This document shows, piece after piece, positions 1-6,145 of a DNA stretch of 10,287 nt. Position numbers and translations under genes: made by a program. How positions within the stretch are numbered: the stretch's first letter is position 1; the number at the start of each line of letters is the position of its first letter. Origin of the DNA: an uncultured Coriobacteriaceae bacterium (lineage in GTDB: Bacteria > Actinomycetota > Coriobacteriia > Coriobacteriales > QAMH01). The notes under the pieces are model-generated. The model worked only from the letters and a program-made list of their open reading frames with translations, was not told the origin of the DNA and did not search any database. The stretch is from contig CACZSV010000009.1 of NCBI GenBank assembly GCA_902783925.1, positions 1 to 10,287 of the forward strand. The letters run 5' to 3'.

Positions 1-1
1 A

Positions 2-34
2 TCGCACTCAGCACTAAGTAGATTAAGCTATTGA
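2..34 (+). CDS. Possible 3' end of an upstream gene (recX-like tail?)
   Basis: Reading frame 2 is open from the left edge to TGA at 32-34 and would encode the tail SHSALSRLSY. This short, Ser/Leu/Arg-containing, helical-looking end is compatible with the C-terminus of RecX, which often lies between recA and rny in Firmicutes-like gene orders. The other two frames also stop almost at once (TAG at 19-21, TAA at 14-16), so the choice of frame is not secure. Ten residues cannot identify a family; the call rests on expected gene order and is weak. Confidence 0.2.
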   Translation, partial: SHSALSRLSY

Positions 35-151
35 ACGCAGGCGCCAATGAGTCGGTGGGGTTTGAGCTGCACGGATAATATGAGTTTCTTGCGTGGCATC
101 CGAACATTCGTTGCCATTTGTGCTAGCATGTAGGCAGGCATTCATCTATTC

Positions 152-171
152 CTCGCATTATGCGGGTTTTT
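152..171 (+). terminator. Intrinsic terminator upstream of rny (first of two)
   Basis: CTCGC (152-156) pairs with GCGGG (162-166), one pair being T-G, around the loop ATTAT. TTTTT follows at 167-171. The stem is only 5 bp, so it is a modest terminator. It points on the plus strand and probably serves the gene left of the window, backed up by the stronger hairpin at 237-261. Confidence 0.5.
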
Positions 172-181
172 ATAAGAAAAT

Positions 182-221
182 GAGATATGTTCCTGCAGCT
201 CACAAAGCTGCGAGATATGTT
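182..221 (+). repeat. 10-bp direct repeat, 30-bp period, flanking a hairpin
   Basis: GAGATATGTT occurs exactly at 182-191 and again at 212-221, a start-to-start spacing of 30 bp (close to three helical turns). Between the copies, GCAGCT (195-200) and AGCTGC (206-211) form a 6-bp inverted repeat with loop CACAA. The arrangement could be a paired protein-binding site or a structured RNA element in the rny leader. No known regulator is recognised from the motif. Confidence 0.5.
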
Positions 222-236
222 TATGAATTTGGTGAT

Positions 237-261
237 TGCCGGATGTATCCGGCATTTTTTT
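237..261 (+). terminator. Strong intrinsic terminator just upstream of rny
   Basis: TGCCGGA (237-243) pairs perfectly with TCCGGCA (248-254) around the loop TGTA, followed by seven T residues (255-261). This is a textbook Rho-independent terminator on the plus strand. It ends only 51 bases before the rny start codon. Either it closes the upstream operon and rny has a promoter squeezed in after it, or it acts as an attenuator for rny transcripts that start further upstream. Confidence 0.8.
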
Positions 262-271
262 GTGCCGAATG

Positions 272-301
272 CATCCTGAATTAGAAAAACAGGATGGAAG
301 G
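272..301 (+). promoter_or_regulatory. rny leader hairpin adjoining the ribosome binding site
   Basis: CATCCTG (272-278) and CAGGATG (290-296) are a perfect 7-bp inverted repeat separated by an 11-base A-rich loop. The Shine-Dalgarno GGAAGG (296-301) begins on the last base of the 3' arm, 11 bases before the ATG. If this stem forms in the mRNA it would sit against the ribosome binding site and could modulate initiation. The sequence shows the repeat; a regulatory role is inference. Confidence 0.45.
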
Positions 302-312
302 TAACAGGCATC

Positions 313-1863
313 ATGGAGATCGTAATCTATATTGTGATCGCCGTCGTATGCCTCGTGGTCGGGTTCTTCGTAAGCCGCCTCATGCAGAGCGGCTCGACGA
401 AGAACACCATCGCCCAAGCCGAACAAAGAATTGCTGAAGCAGAGAAAGCAGCTGAAAACGTTCGACGCGAAGCGATTATCGAGGCAAAAGACGAAGCGCT
501 CAGAATCAAGGAAAAAGCAGAAGAAGAGGCGCGTTCCCAGAGCGAGGAAGTCCGCAAGCAGACGCGCGATTTGCAAAACCGCGAATCAAGATTGCAGCAG
601 CGCGAAGAATCTGTGGACCGCAGAAGCGATTCGCTCGACAAACGCGAGCGTCAGATACAGTCTTTGCATTCGCGCACGGAAAAGCTCAACAACGAACTCG
701 AGGCGAAGATCTCTGCCGCGGACAAGCGTCTCTACGACATCGCGTCGATGTCGAAGGAAGAGGCGCGCGATATCGTCTTAGACGAGGTCCGCGACGAATG
801 CACTGCTGACGCCGCCCAGATTATCCGCGATATCGAAACGCGCACCAAATCGGAGGCAGACCGTAAATCGCGGGAGATCCTCTCCGTGGCGATTCAGCGC
901 ATGGCGGCTGATTACACGGCAGAGCGCACGGTGACCTCCGTGCAGATTCCCTCCGACGACATCAAAGGCCGAATCATCGGACGCGAGGGACGCAATATCC
1001 GCTCGTTCGAGCAAATCACGGGCGTAAACCTCATCATCGATGACACGCCCGAGACGGTCACGCTCTCGTGTTTCGACCCCGTGCGCAGAGAAACTGCACG
1101 GATCGCGCTCGAGAACCTCATTGCCGATGGGCGCATTCACCCGGCCCGCGTCGAGGAAATGTTCGACAAGGCATCTCGCTATGTCGACCAGCAGGTTCAG
1201 GAAGCAGGCGAGCAGGCAACCTTCGATATGGGTATTCACGACCTGCACCCGGACATCGTCAAGACTCTCGGCCGTTTAAAGTACCGTACCTCCTACGGTC
1301 AAAACGTGCTCCAGCATTCACTGGAGGTCGCCACGCTTGCTGGAGCTATCGCAAGCGAGCTCGGGCTCGACCCGATCACCGCAAAGCGCGCGGGTCTTTT
1401 GCATGACCTTGGCAAGGCCGTCGATCACGAGGTCGAGGGCTCGCATGCCGTCATTGGCGCGGACCTGTGCCGACGTTACGGCGAGAGCCCTGCTATCGTC
1501 CATGCGGTCGAGGCGCACCACGCCGACGTTGAGCCTTCCACGGTGCTCGCCGTAATTATCCAGGCTGCAGACGCTGTGAGCGCCGCGCGTCCGGGCGCAC
1601 GCCGCGAGAGCTACGAGAGCTACATCAAGCGTCTCGAGAAGCTCGAGGAGATTGCCAATGCGCACGAGGGAGTCGAGCGCACCTACGCCATGCAGGCGGG
1701 CCGCGAGGTCCGCGTCATGGTACAGCCCGACTTCATCGACGATTCGAAGGCGACGGTGCTCGCCCACGATATCGCCAAACAGATCGAAGACGAGATGCAA
1801 TACCCCGGTCAGATTCACGTAGTGGTCATCAGGGAATCGCGCTCGGAGGCTCTTGCCAAATAG
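313..1863 (+). CDS. rny: Ribonuclease Y (membrane-anchored endoribonuclease)
   Basis: RNase Y starts mRNA decay by endonucleolytic cleavage at the membrane in organisms that often lack RNase E. The 516-residue product matches the family length (about 520). An N-terminal membrane anchor lies at residues 3-20. A long charged coiled coil covers roughly 30-190, a KH RNA-binding domain carries GRIIGREGRN at 219-228, and an HD phosphohydrolase domain follows. The HD metal ligands are visible at H335 (VLQHS), H364-D365 (LLHDLGKA) and D420 (IIQAADAV). The family-typical SAARPGARRESYESYIKRLE starts at 423. The ATG is supported by GGAAGG at 296-301 and by the membrane anchor starting immediately after it. 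Terminators lie on both sides (237-261 and 1892-1927), suggesting a largely monocistronic transcript. The KH plus HD combination makes the call very secure. Confidence 0.97.
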   Translation: MEIVIYIVIAVVCLVVGFFVSRLMQSGSTKNTIAQAEQRIAEAEKAAENVRREAIIEAKDEALRIKEKAEEEARSQSEEVRKQTRDLQNRESRLQQREESVDRRSDSLDKRERQIQSLHSRTEKLNNELEAKISAADKRLYDIASMSKEEARDIVLDEVRDECTADAAQIIRDIETRTKSEADRKSREILSVAIQRMAADYTAERTVTSVQIPSDDIKGRIIGREGRNIRSFEQITGVNLIIDDTPETVTLSCFDPVRRETARIALENLIADGRIHPARVEEMFDKASRYVDQQVQEAGEQATFDMGIHDLHPDIVKTLGRLKYRTSYGQNVLQHSLEVATLAGAIASELGLDPITAKRAGLLHDLGKAVDHEVEGSHAVIGADLCRRYGESPAIVHAVEAHHADVEPSTVLAVIIQAADAVSAARPGARRESYESYIKRLEKLEEIANAHEGVERTYAMQAGREVRVMVQPDFIDDSKATVLAHDIAKQIEDEMQYPGQIHVVVIRESRSEALAK

Positions 1864-1891
1864 ACAGGGTCGCAAGCTCATAATTCCAAGA

Positions 1892-1927
1892 AAAAGCGGT
1901 ATGCTCTTAGGAGAGCGTACCGCTTTT
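1892..1927 (+). terminator. Strong hairpin terminator after rny
   Basis: Bases 1892-1907 pair with 1912-1927 around the loop TAGG, giving 16 consecutive pairs with a single T-G wobble (1902/1917). The outermost pairs are four A-T, so a TTTT run (1924-1927) closes the plus strand and an AAAA run closes the other side. This is the end of the rny transcript. The next gene's Shine-Dalgarno begins only a few bases later (about 1932), leaving no room for a promoter after the hairpin. A possible -10, CATAAT, lies just before it at 1879-1884, with no -35 at proper spacing. Confidence 0.85.
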
Positions 1928-1943
1928 GCATGAGAGGGAAACT

Positions 1944-3023
1944 ATGTCTCAGGACAGTCTGGTCGATTTCATAGCGAGCGTATCAGGGGACGCACATCTT
2001 GCAGTCGAGGAAAACCTCGGCAGCGGATACGTACGCCTTAGAACGGCGGAAGCCGAGCGCAGGCAGGCCAAGCACGATATTCGCTGTGTCGAGGACATCG
2101 TCATCGAAATGCTCCGCAACGCCCGCGATGCAAACGCCCGCAACATCTACGTCGCCAGTACCAAGGAAGGCGATATGCGCACGCTTGTACTCATAGACGA
2201 CGGAGACGGCGTGCCCGCCGATATGCACGATGCTATTTTCGAGCCTCGCGTGACGTCGAAACTCGAGACCATGGTTATGGACACCTGGGGCGTGCATGGA
2301 CGCGGCATGGCGCTGTATTCCATACGCGCCAACGCGGATTGCGCAAAGGTCGTGAGCTCGGATTCAGGCCTCGGTTCGTCGTTTCTGGTGAACGTCGACA
2401 CATCGAAGCTCACCGAACGTAGCGATCAATCGACCTTGCCTGCAATCGAGCGTAACGACAACGGCATCTACGAGGTCGCTTCCGGCCCTCATAACATAGC
2501 CCGCGTTATCGCCGAATTCTCGCTGGAGGAAAAGGAAAGGCTGAAGGTCTTCTTTGGTTCTCCGGCGGAGGTCATCACCACCCTCATCGAAGCCGGAAGC
2601 CATTCGCTCACGGATTCCGAGCTGCTCTTCTGCGACGACATAGAGAAACTGCCCGTATTCACGCGCCCCTGCATGGCCGAAGACGCCACGCGCCTTGCAG
2701 AAATCTGCGCCTCGATCGGGTTGCCGATATCTACGCGTACCGCACATCGCATCCTTACCGGTAAAATCAAAATGGCCGACTGCCTACTTGACCTATTGCT
2801 CAAAAAACATAGAAGAAGAGCAAGGCAGACGAAGGCGGATATCTACACCGACAGTAGGGGACTTACAATTTCGCACGAGGACCTCGACCGTTTTTCGCGC
2901 TCGATGGAAAACGCGTTTCAGAATATCGCCGAGCGCTACTATCTTCAGCTTGCGGATGAACCTAAAATTCGCGTTGGCAAAGACGCTATAACTGTTACAT
3001 TCTCTATAGAAAAAGATTTATAG
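1944..3023 (+). CDS. Uncharacterised MutL-like GHKL ATPase
   Basis: This 359-residue soluble protein has an N-terminal GHKL (Bergerat-fold) ATP-binding domain. The N-box is EMLRNARDAN (55-64), with E55 and N59 the expected Mg/ATP residues. The G1 box is DDGDGVP (85-91). TSKL at 104-107 followed by GVHGRGMALYSI (116-127) resembles the ATP-lid and G2 region of MutL (TSKI...GFRGEAL). SGLGSSF (141-147) fits the end of the fold. Beyond about residue 155 I recognise nothing; a basic cluster, KKHRRRARQTK (287-297), may bind nucleic acid. There is no membrane segment, histidine-kinase H-box or MutL endonuclease domain. The ATG at 1944 is preferred over a TTG at 1926 because GAGAGGGAA precedes it and the TTG lies inside the terminator stem. 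It sits 29 bp before the phosphoglucomutase gene, so the two may be cotranscribed. The ATPase fold is secure; the function is unknown. Confidence 0.85.
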   Translation: MSQDSLVDFIASVSGDAHLAVEENLGSGYVRLRTAEAERRQAKHDIRCVEDIVIEMLRNARDANARNIYVASTKEGDMRTLVLIDDGDGVPADMHDAIFEPRVTSKLETMVMDTWGVHGRGMALYSIRANADCAKVVSSDSGLGSSFLVNVDTSKLTERSDQSTLPAIERNDNGIYEVASGPHNIARVIAEFSLEEKERLKVFFGSPAEVITTLIEAGSHSLTDSELLFCDDIEKLPVFTRPCMAEDATRLAEICASIGLPISTRTAHRILTGKIKMADCLLDLLLKKHRRRARQTKADIYTDSRGLTISHEDLDRFSRSMENAFQNIAERYYLQLADEPKIRVGKDAITVTFSIEKDL

Positions 3024-3052
3024 GCACGGCGCACGTCGGAAAGGCATAGACC

Positions 3053-4765
3053 ATGGCACGAATCGAACAGGATTACAGATATTGGCTCGAACATGCGAAT
3101 GCAGAGGAGGCCGAGGAGCTTCGCGCCTTTCACGAGGATACTGAAGCGCTCCAAGACGCCTTTTACCGCGAGCTTTCCTTTGGCACTGCCGGCCTGCGCG
3201 GCGTTATCGGCATGGGACCAAACCGCATGAATGTGCACACGATCGGCAAGGCCACGCAAGGCCTGGCCAATTACCTCGTCGCCCATTTCACCGAGCCGAG
3301 CGTATGCATCGCACGCGACAGCAGGCGCAAAGGGGAGACCTTCGTCAAGGCAGCAGCGAGTGTGCTCGCCGCCAACGGCGTGCATGTCTTCGTTTTCCCG
3401 GACATCCAGCCCACGCCAACTCTGAGTTTCGCCGTGCGCGACCTTGGATGCTCTGCGGGCATCAACATCACTGCCAGCCATAACCCCGCGGAATACAGCG
3501 GGTACAAAGTCTATGGGCAGGACGGGTGCCAGATCGCCTCGGATGCAGCAGCGGAAATCCAAAAAAGCATCGACACGCTCGCGTTTTTCACTGATGTCAA
3601 GAGCGTCGATTTCGATTCCGCGCTCGAGCAAGGTGCAATCGAATGGATAGGCGACGATTGCGTCGGCCGCTTTATCGACGCCGTGGCCGCGCAATCGGTC
3701 GAAGACCCTTCGACAGAGTACGAGAACAAGCTCAAGGTCGTATACACGCCGCTTAATGGCACGGGACTCAAATGCGTCTTGCGTATACTCGAACGCGTCG
3801 GGATAGACGATATCACCGTCGTCCCCGAACAGCGTGATCCCGACGGCGATTTTCCCACGTGCCCGTACCCCAATCCCGAAGACCGCGCTGCGCTCACGCT
3901 CGGCCTCGAGCTTTGCGATACGGTCAAACCCGACATCCTTCTTGCCACCGACCCAGACGCAGACCGTGTTGGCATCGCCATCCCGCACGATGGGCAATAT
4001 GTCCTTCTCACCGGAAACGAGGTCGGTGTGCTCCTCATCGATTATCTGTGCCAGCGCCGCAAGGAGAGGGGTGAGGACCTCAGCGTCAAGCTCGCGGTCA
4101 CGACCATCGTCTCAACCCTCATGCCAGATGCCCAGGCAAAAGAATACGGCTTCGAGCTCAGACGCGTGCTCACAGGATTCAAGTACATTGGCGGCCAGAT
4201 CGCCTTACTCGAAGACGCTGGGCGTGCCGATGATTTTATGTTCGGTTTCGAGGAATCCTATGGTTACATGTCCGGGACGCACGTACGAGATAAAGACGCG
4301 GTGAACGCCTGCATGCTCATCTGCCAGATGGCCCAATGGCACAAAAGCCGTGGATTCGACCTTGTCGAGGCTATGGAACAGCTGTACCAGAAATACGGGT
4401 ACTATCTGAACAAAACAATCAACATGTCGTACCCGGGCAGTGCCGGCGCCGCGAAGATGAGCGAGATAATGCAGGGGCTGCGCGAGAATCCGCCCAAAGA
4501 CATCGGCGGACTTGCCGTACAGGAATTCACGGATTTTGCTGGCGGCGTGAGCATGCCCATGATCAACCCGAGCGATGGCGAGCAGACACTTCCGAAGGCA
4601 AACGTGCTCTCGTTTTCGCTCGATGACGGCGTGCGGGTGCTCATACGCCCAAGTGGCACGGAGCCCAAGATCAAAGCATACGTTTTTGCACGGGGAGCAA
4701 GTAGGATTGAAGCGCAGAAGCAGCTCGATATGCTCGCCACCGCCGCACAGGAGCTACTCGACTGA
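3053..4765 (+). CDS. pgcA: Alpha-phosphoglucomutase / phosphomannomutase family
   Basis: The enzyme interconverts glucose 1-phosphate and glucose 6-phosphate in the cytosol through a phosphoserine intermediate, feeding glycogen, cell-wall and polysaccharide precursor synthesis. The 570-residue length fits the PgcA/PGM2-like branch of alpha-D-phosphohexomutases. Visible motifs are FGTAGLRG (43-50), the catalytic serine loop TASHNP (140-145, S142 phosphorylated), the metal loop TDPDADR (299-305), the sugar-binding GFEESYGY (398-405) and the phosphate-binding RPSGTEPK (532-539). All four domains appear complete. The ATG is supported by GGAAAGG at 3038-3044 with an 8-base spacer. It lies 29 bp after the ATPase gene with no terminator between. 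The symbol follows the Bacillus homologue; activity on mannose phosphates cannot be excluded from sequence alone. Confidence 0.93.
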   Translation: MARIEQDYRYWLEHANAEEAEELRAFHEDTEALQDAFYRELSFGTAGLRGVIGMGPNRMNVHTIGKATQGLANYLVAHFTEPSVCIARDSRRKGETFVKAAASVLAANGVHVFVFPDIQPTPTLSFAVRDLGCSAGINITASHNPAEYSGYKVYGQDGCQIASDAAAEIQKSIDTLAFFTDVKSVDFDSALEQGAIEWIGDDCVGRFIDAVAAQSVEDPSTEYENKLKVVYTPLNGTGLKCVLRILERVGIDDITVVPEQRDPDGDFPTCPYPNPEDRAALTLGLELCDTVKPDILLATDPDADRVGIAIPHDGQYVLLTGNEVGVLLIDYLCQRRKERGEDLSVKLAVTTIVSTLMPDAQAKEYGFELRRVLTGFKYIGGQIALLEDAGRADDFMFGFEESYGYMSGTHVRDKDAVNACMLICQMAQWHKSRGFDLVEAMEQLYQKYGYYLNKTINMSYPGSAGAAKMSEIMQGLRENPPKDIGGLAVQEFTDFAGGVSMPMINPSDGEQTLPKANVLSFSLDDGVRVLIRPSGTEPKIKAYVFARGASRIEAQKQLDMLATAAQELLD

Positions 4766-4789
4766 GCGGTCCAGCTTCCTGCGACATCG

Positions 4790-4810
4790 GGAGGGCTGAA
4801 GCCCACCTCC
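4790..4810 (+). repeat. Hairpin 25 bp after the phosphoglucomutase gene
   Basis: GGGC (4793-4796) and GCCC (4801-4804) close a TGAA tetraloop. Outside an asymmetric bulge, GGA (4790-4792) can pair with TCC (4808-4810); alternatively GGAGG pairs with CCTCC. No T-tract follows, so it is not a standard intrinsic terminator, though it may protect the 3' end of the message or act with Rho. Confidence 0.35.
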
Positions 4811-4848
4811 AAAGCAATGCGAGACAGCTCATTGTAGCGTTCGATTCA

Positions 4849-4881
4849 CAGGAATTCTCTGGCTGATGAGAAGAATTCCTG
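4849..4881. repeat. 9-bp perfect inverted repeat upstream of spoVS
   Basis: CAGGAATTC (4849-4857) is repeated as GAATTCCTG (4873-4881) across a 15-base spacer. The stem can extend inward (TCT with AGA) over a one-base bulge. Only a weak T-run follows (AATTTG), so it is a poor terminator. It lies about 40 bp upstream of the spoVS -10 box, where a regulator could bind. Either an end-of-transcript hairpin for the preceding gene or an operator is possible. Confidence 0.45.
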
Positions 4882-4921
4882 AATTTGTAATAAACGTGCA
4901 GCACGAGCGTTGTCTTTGGTC

Positions 4922-4927
4922 TATAAT
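4922..4927 (+). promoter_or_regulatory. Probable sigma-A -10 box for the spoVS-hflX operon
   Basis: A perfect TATAAT stands at 4922-4927 in a non-coding gap, predicting a start near 4934 and a leader of about 54 bases. No good -35 hexamer is found 16-18 bases upstream (the bases there are GCAGCA/CAGCAC), and the TGN extension is absent, so strength or activator dependence is unclear. Its position at the head of a run of closely packed genes supports the call. Confidence 0.5.
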
Positions 4928-4987
4928 CCAATGCTCGCGAATGAAATATTGCATGAATGCAGAGTTAAACGCACTAGGGATGAATAC

Positions 4988-5302
4988 ATGGATTTTCTCA
5001 AGGTTTCGAGCAAGTCATCGCCGGCATCTGTAGCCGGCGCAATCGCAGGTCTCATCAAGGACGGCAATCCAGTTAGAATTCAGTCTATCGGCGCTGGTGC
5101 GGTTAACCAGGCAATTAAAGCCATCGCTATAGCGCGTGGCTATCTTGCGCCGAGCGGCATCGACGTCGCCTGCGTTCCCTCCTTTGTCGAACTAGAGATT
5201 AACGGCGAGACGCGAACCGGCATACGCTTTGCCGTCCATCCGCATTATTCCGATGACTTCGTCGAATCTGAGGAATCAGCAGATCAGGTTTCGTACATCT
5301 AG
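4988..5302 (+). CDS. spoVS: Stage V sporulation protein S (SpoVS)
   Basis: SpoVS is a small Alba-like nucleic-acid-binding-type protein. In Bacillus it affects septation, coat assembly and later sporulation, but it is also found in non-spore-formers. The product (104 residues) follows the known sequence closely: it starts MDFLKVSSKSSP, continues with SVAGAIAGLI and the highly conserved IGAGAVNQAIKAIAIARGY, and ends the core near AVHP. The Bacillus protein has 86 residues, so this one carries a C-terminal extension of about 19 residues rich in Asp, Glu and Ser. The ATG at 4988 is chosen because it aligns with the family start and has AGGGA at 4976-4980. An upstream in-frame TTG at 4910 precedes the -10 box and is rejected. 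It is the first gene of the second block. Confidence 0.95.
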   Translation: MDFLKVSSKSSPASVAGAIAGLIKDGNPVRIQSIGAGAVNQAIKAIAIARGYLAPSGIDVACVPSFVELEINGETRTGIRFAVHPHYSDDFVESEESADQVSYI

Positions 5303-5312
5303 AATATTCACG

Positions 5313-6128
5313 ATGCCCTTTGCCGACCTTCACACGCACTCGACTGCTTCAGATGGGGTATTGACTCCAGAGCAGATGATTGCCGAAGCACAGGACAAGG
5401 GCATATCCGCACTTGCAATAACCGATCACGACACGCTCGAGGGTTCCCGACGCGCCATCGACGCAAGCGTCGGCACGTCCGTTCGCGTTATTCCAGGCGT
5501 GGAAATATCGACACGATTTGGGTGGCGCGATGTGCACCTGCTCGCATTCTTCGTCAATCCAAGCGATCCCGACCTCGCACGCCTATTCGAGCAGGGCCGT
5601 GACAAGAGACGTGAGCGCGCTCTTAAGATGGCCCGGCTTTTGCAGCAGGGCGGGTTTCCAATCGATCCAGATGAACTGGAGAAGAGTGAAGCTAATATCA
5701 ACAGGCCTCTACTCGCCCGCATACTCGTCGACAACGGCTGCGTTGCCAGCGTGGACGAGTGCTTCCGAACCCTCATAGGCCGTACATCGCCATATTACGC
5801 GGATATCGAATACCCTAACACCGCCGAGGTCATACATCTTGTCCTTGATCGCGGGGGATACGCCTTTATCGCGCATCCCGCCGCGTACCGCGTGGCCGAC
5901 CTCATACCCGCCTTCGCGAAAGAGGGCATGACGGGAATCGAGGCGTATTACACCGAGCACACACCCGATCAGACAGCCAAGTTGCTTGAAATGGCACACG
6001 AGCTCGGGCTCGCGGTAAGCGGTGGGAGCGACTGGCACGGCGATGCAACGCATGGCGCCTTTTTGGGCAGCGCCGGGCTCGAACAAGATGAATTCGAGCT
6101 GTTCTTGCACGCATGTAACCATTACTGA
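5313..6128 (+). CDS. PHP-domain phosphoesterase (RNase AM / TrpH type)
   Basis: This cytosolic metal-dependent phosphoesterase of 271 residues belongs to the COG0613 PHP group. Its characterised members are 5'-to-3' exoribonucleases or 3',5'-nucleotide bisphosphatases (E. coli RNase AM, formerly YciV/TrpH). Metal ligands are complete: HTH (H7, H9), D14, DHD (38-40), E64 in GVEIS, H75, H188 in AHPA, and SDWH (239-242). The usual insertion domain lies at about residues 85-165. The ATG at 5313 puts the HxH motif at the expected place. It follows the spoVS stop by only 10 bases and has no clear Shine-Dalgarno, so translation is probably coupled to spoVS. In this neighbourhood, a role in finishing short RNA fragments or recycling pAp-like nucleotides is likely. 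The exact substrate is not decided by sequence. Confidence 0.88.
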   Translation: MPFADLHTHSTASDGVLTPEQMIAEAQDKGISALAITDHDTLEGSRRAIDASVGTSVRVIPGVEISTRFGWRDVHLLAFFVNPSDPDLARLFEQGRDKRRERALKMARLLQQGGFPIDPDELEKSEANINRPLLARILVDNGCVASVDECFRTLIGRTSPYYADIEYPNTAEVIHLVLDRGGYAFIAHPAAYRVADLIPAFAKEGMTGIEAYYTEHTPDQTAKLLEMAHELGLAVSGGSDWHGDATHGAFLGSAGLEQDEFELFLHACNHY

Positions 6129-6145
6129 GGAGCGCTGAGGACGCT

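Larger units (their letters stand above)
35..312 (+). other. Non-coding leader between upstream gene and rny
   Basis: About 280 bases with no convincing gene. The short open frames here (63 codons on either strand) have no ribosome binding site and no recognisable protein, and their composition is A/T-richer than the genes. In order, the stretch holds a hairpin with a T-tract at 152-171, a 10-bp direct repeat flanking a small hairpin at 182-221, a strong terminator at 237-261, and a hairpin at 272-296 adjoining the rny Shine-Dalgarno. No strong sigma-A promoter is visible. The best candidates are an extended -10 (TGC TAGCAT, 121-129) and a poor pair TTGTGC (260-265) / TAGAAA (282-287). Confidence 0.6.

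Noticed and set aside
250..267. Alternative hairpin CGGCA/TGCCG competing with the terminator at 237-261
   Set aside because: Its 3' arm lies downstream of the termination point, so it cannot act as a normal antiterminator, and the 5-bp stem with an 8-base loop is weak.
1926..1943. Upstream TTG start for the GHKL ATPase gene
   Set aside because: The TTG overlaps the terminator stem and has no Shine-Dalgarno, whereas the ATG at 1944 follows GAGAGGGAA.
2945..3997. 350-codon open frame on the minus strand opposite the phosphoglucomutase gene
   Set aside because: It lies antisense to the strongly conserved pgcA coding sequence, has no recognisable domain and looks like a codon-bias shadow of the G+C-rich sense gene.
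4838..4850. GTTCGATTC resembling a tRNA T-loop
   Set aside because: The flanking bases do not form the 5-bp T-stem and no acceptor, D or anticodon arms can be found around it.
4950..4961. Small palindrome TGCATGAATGCA in the spoVS leader
   Set aside because: Five-base arms are expected by chance and nothing else supports an operator here.
5229..5312. Upstream ATG extending the PHP protein by 28 residues into spoVS
   Set aside because: It would overlap spoVS by over 70 bases, has no PHP homology in the extension, and the family HxH motif sits correctly with the ATG at 5313.
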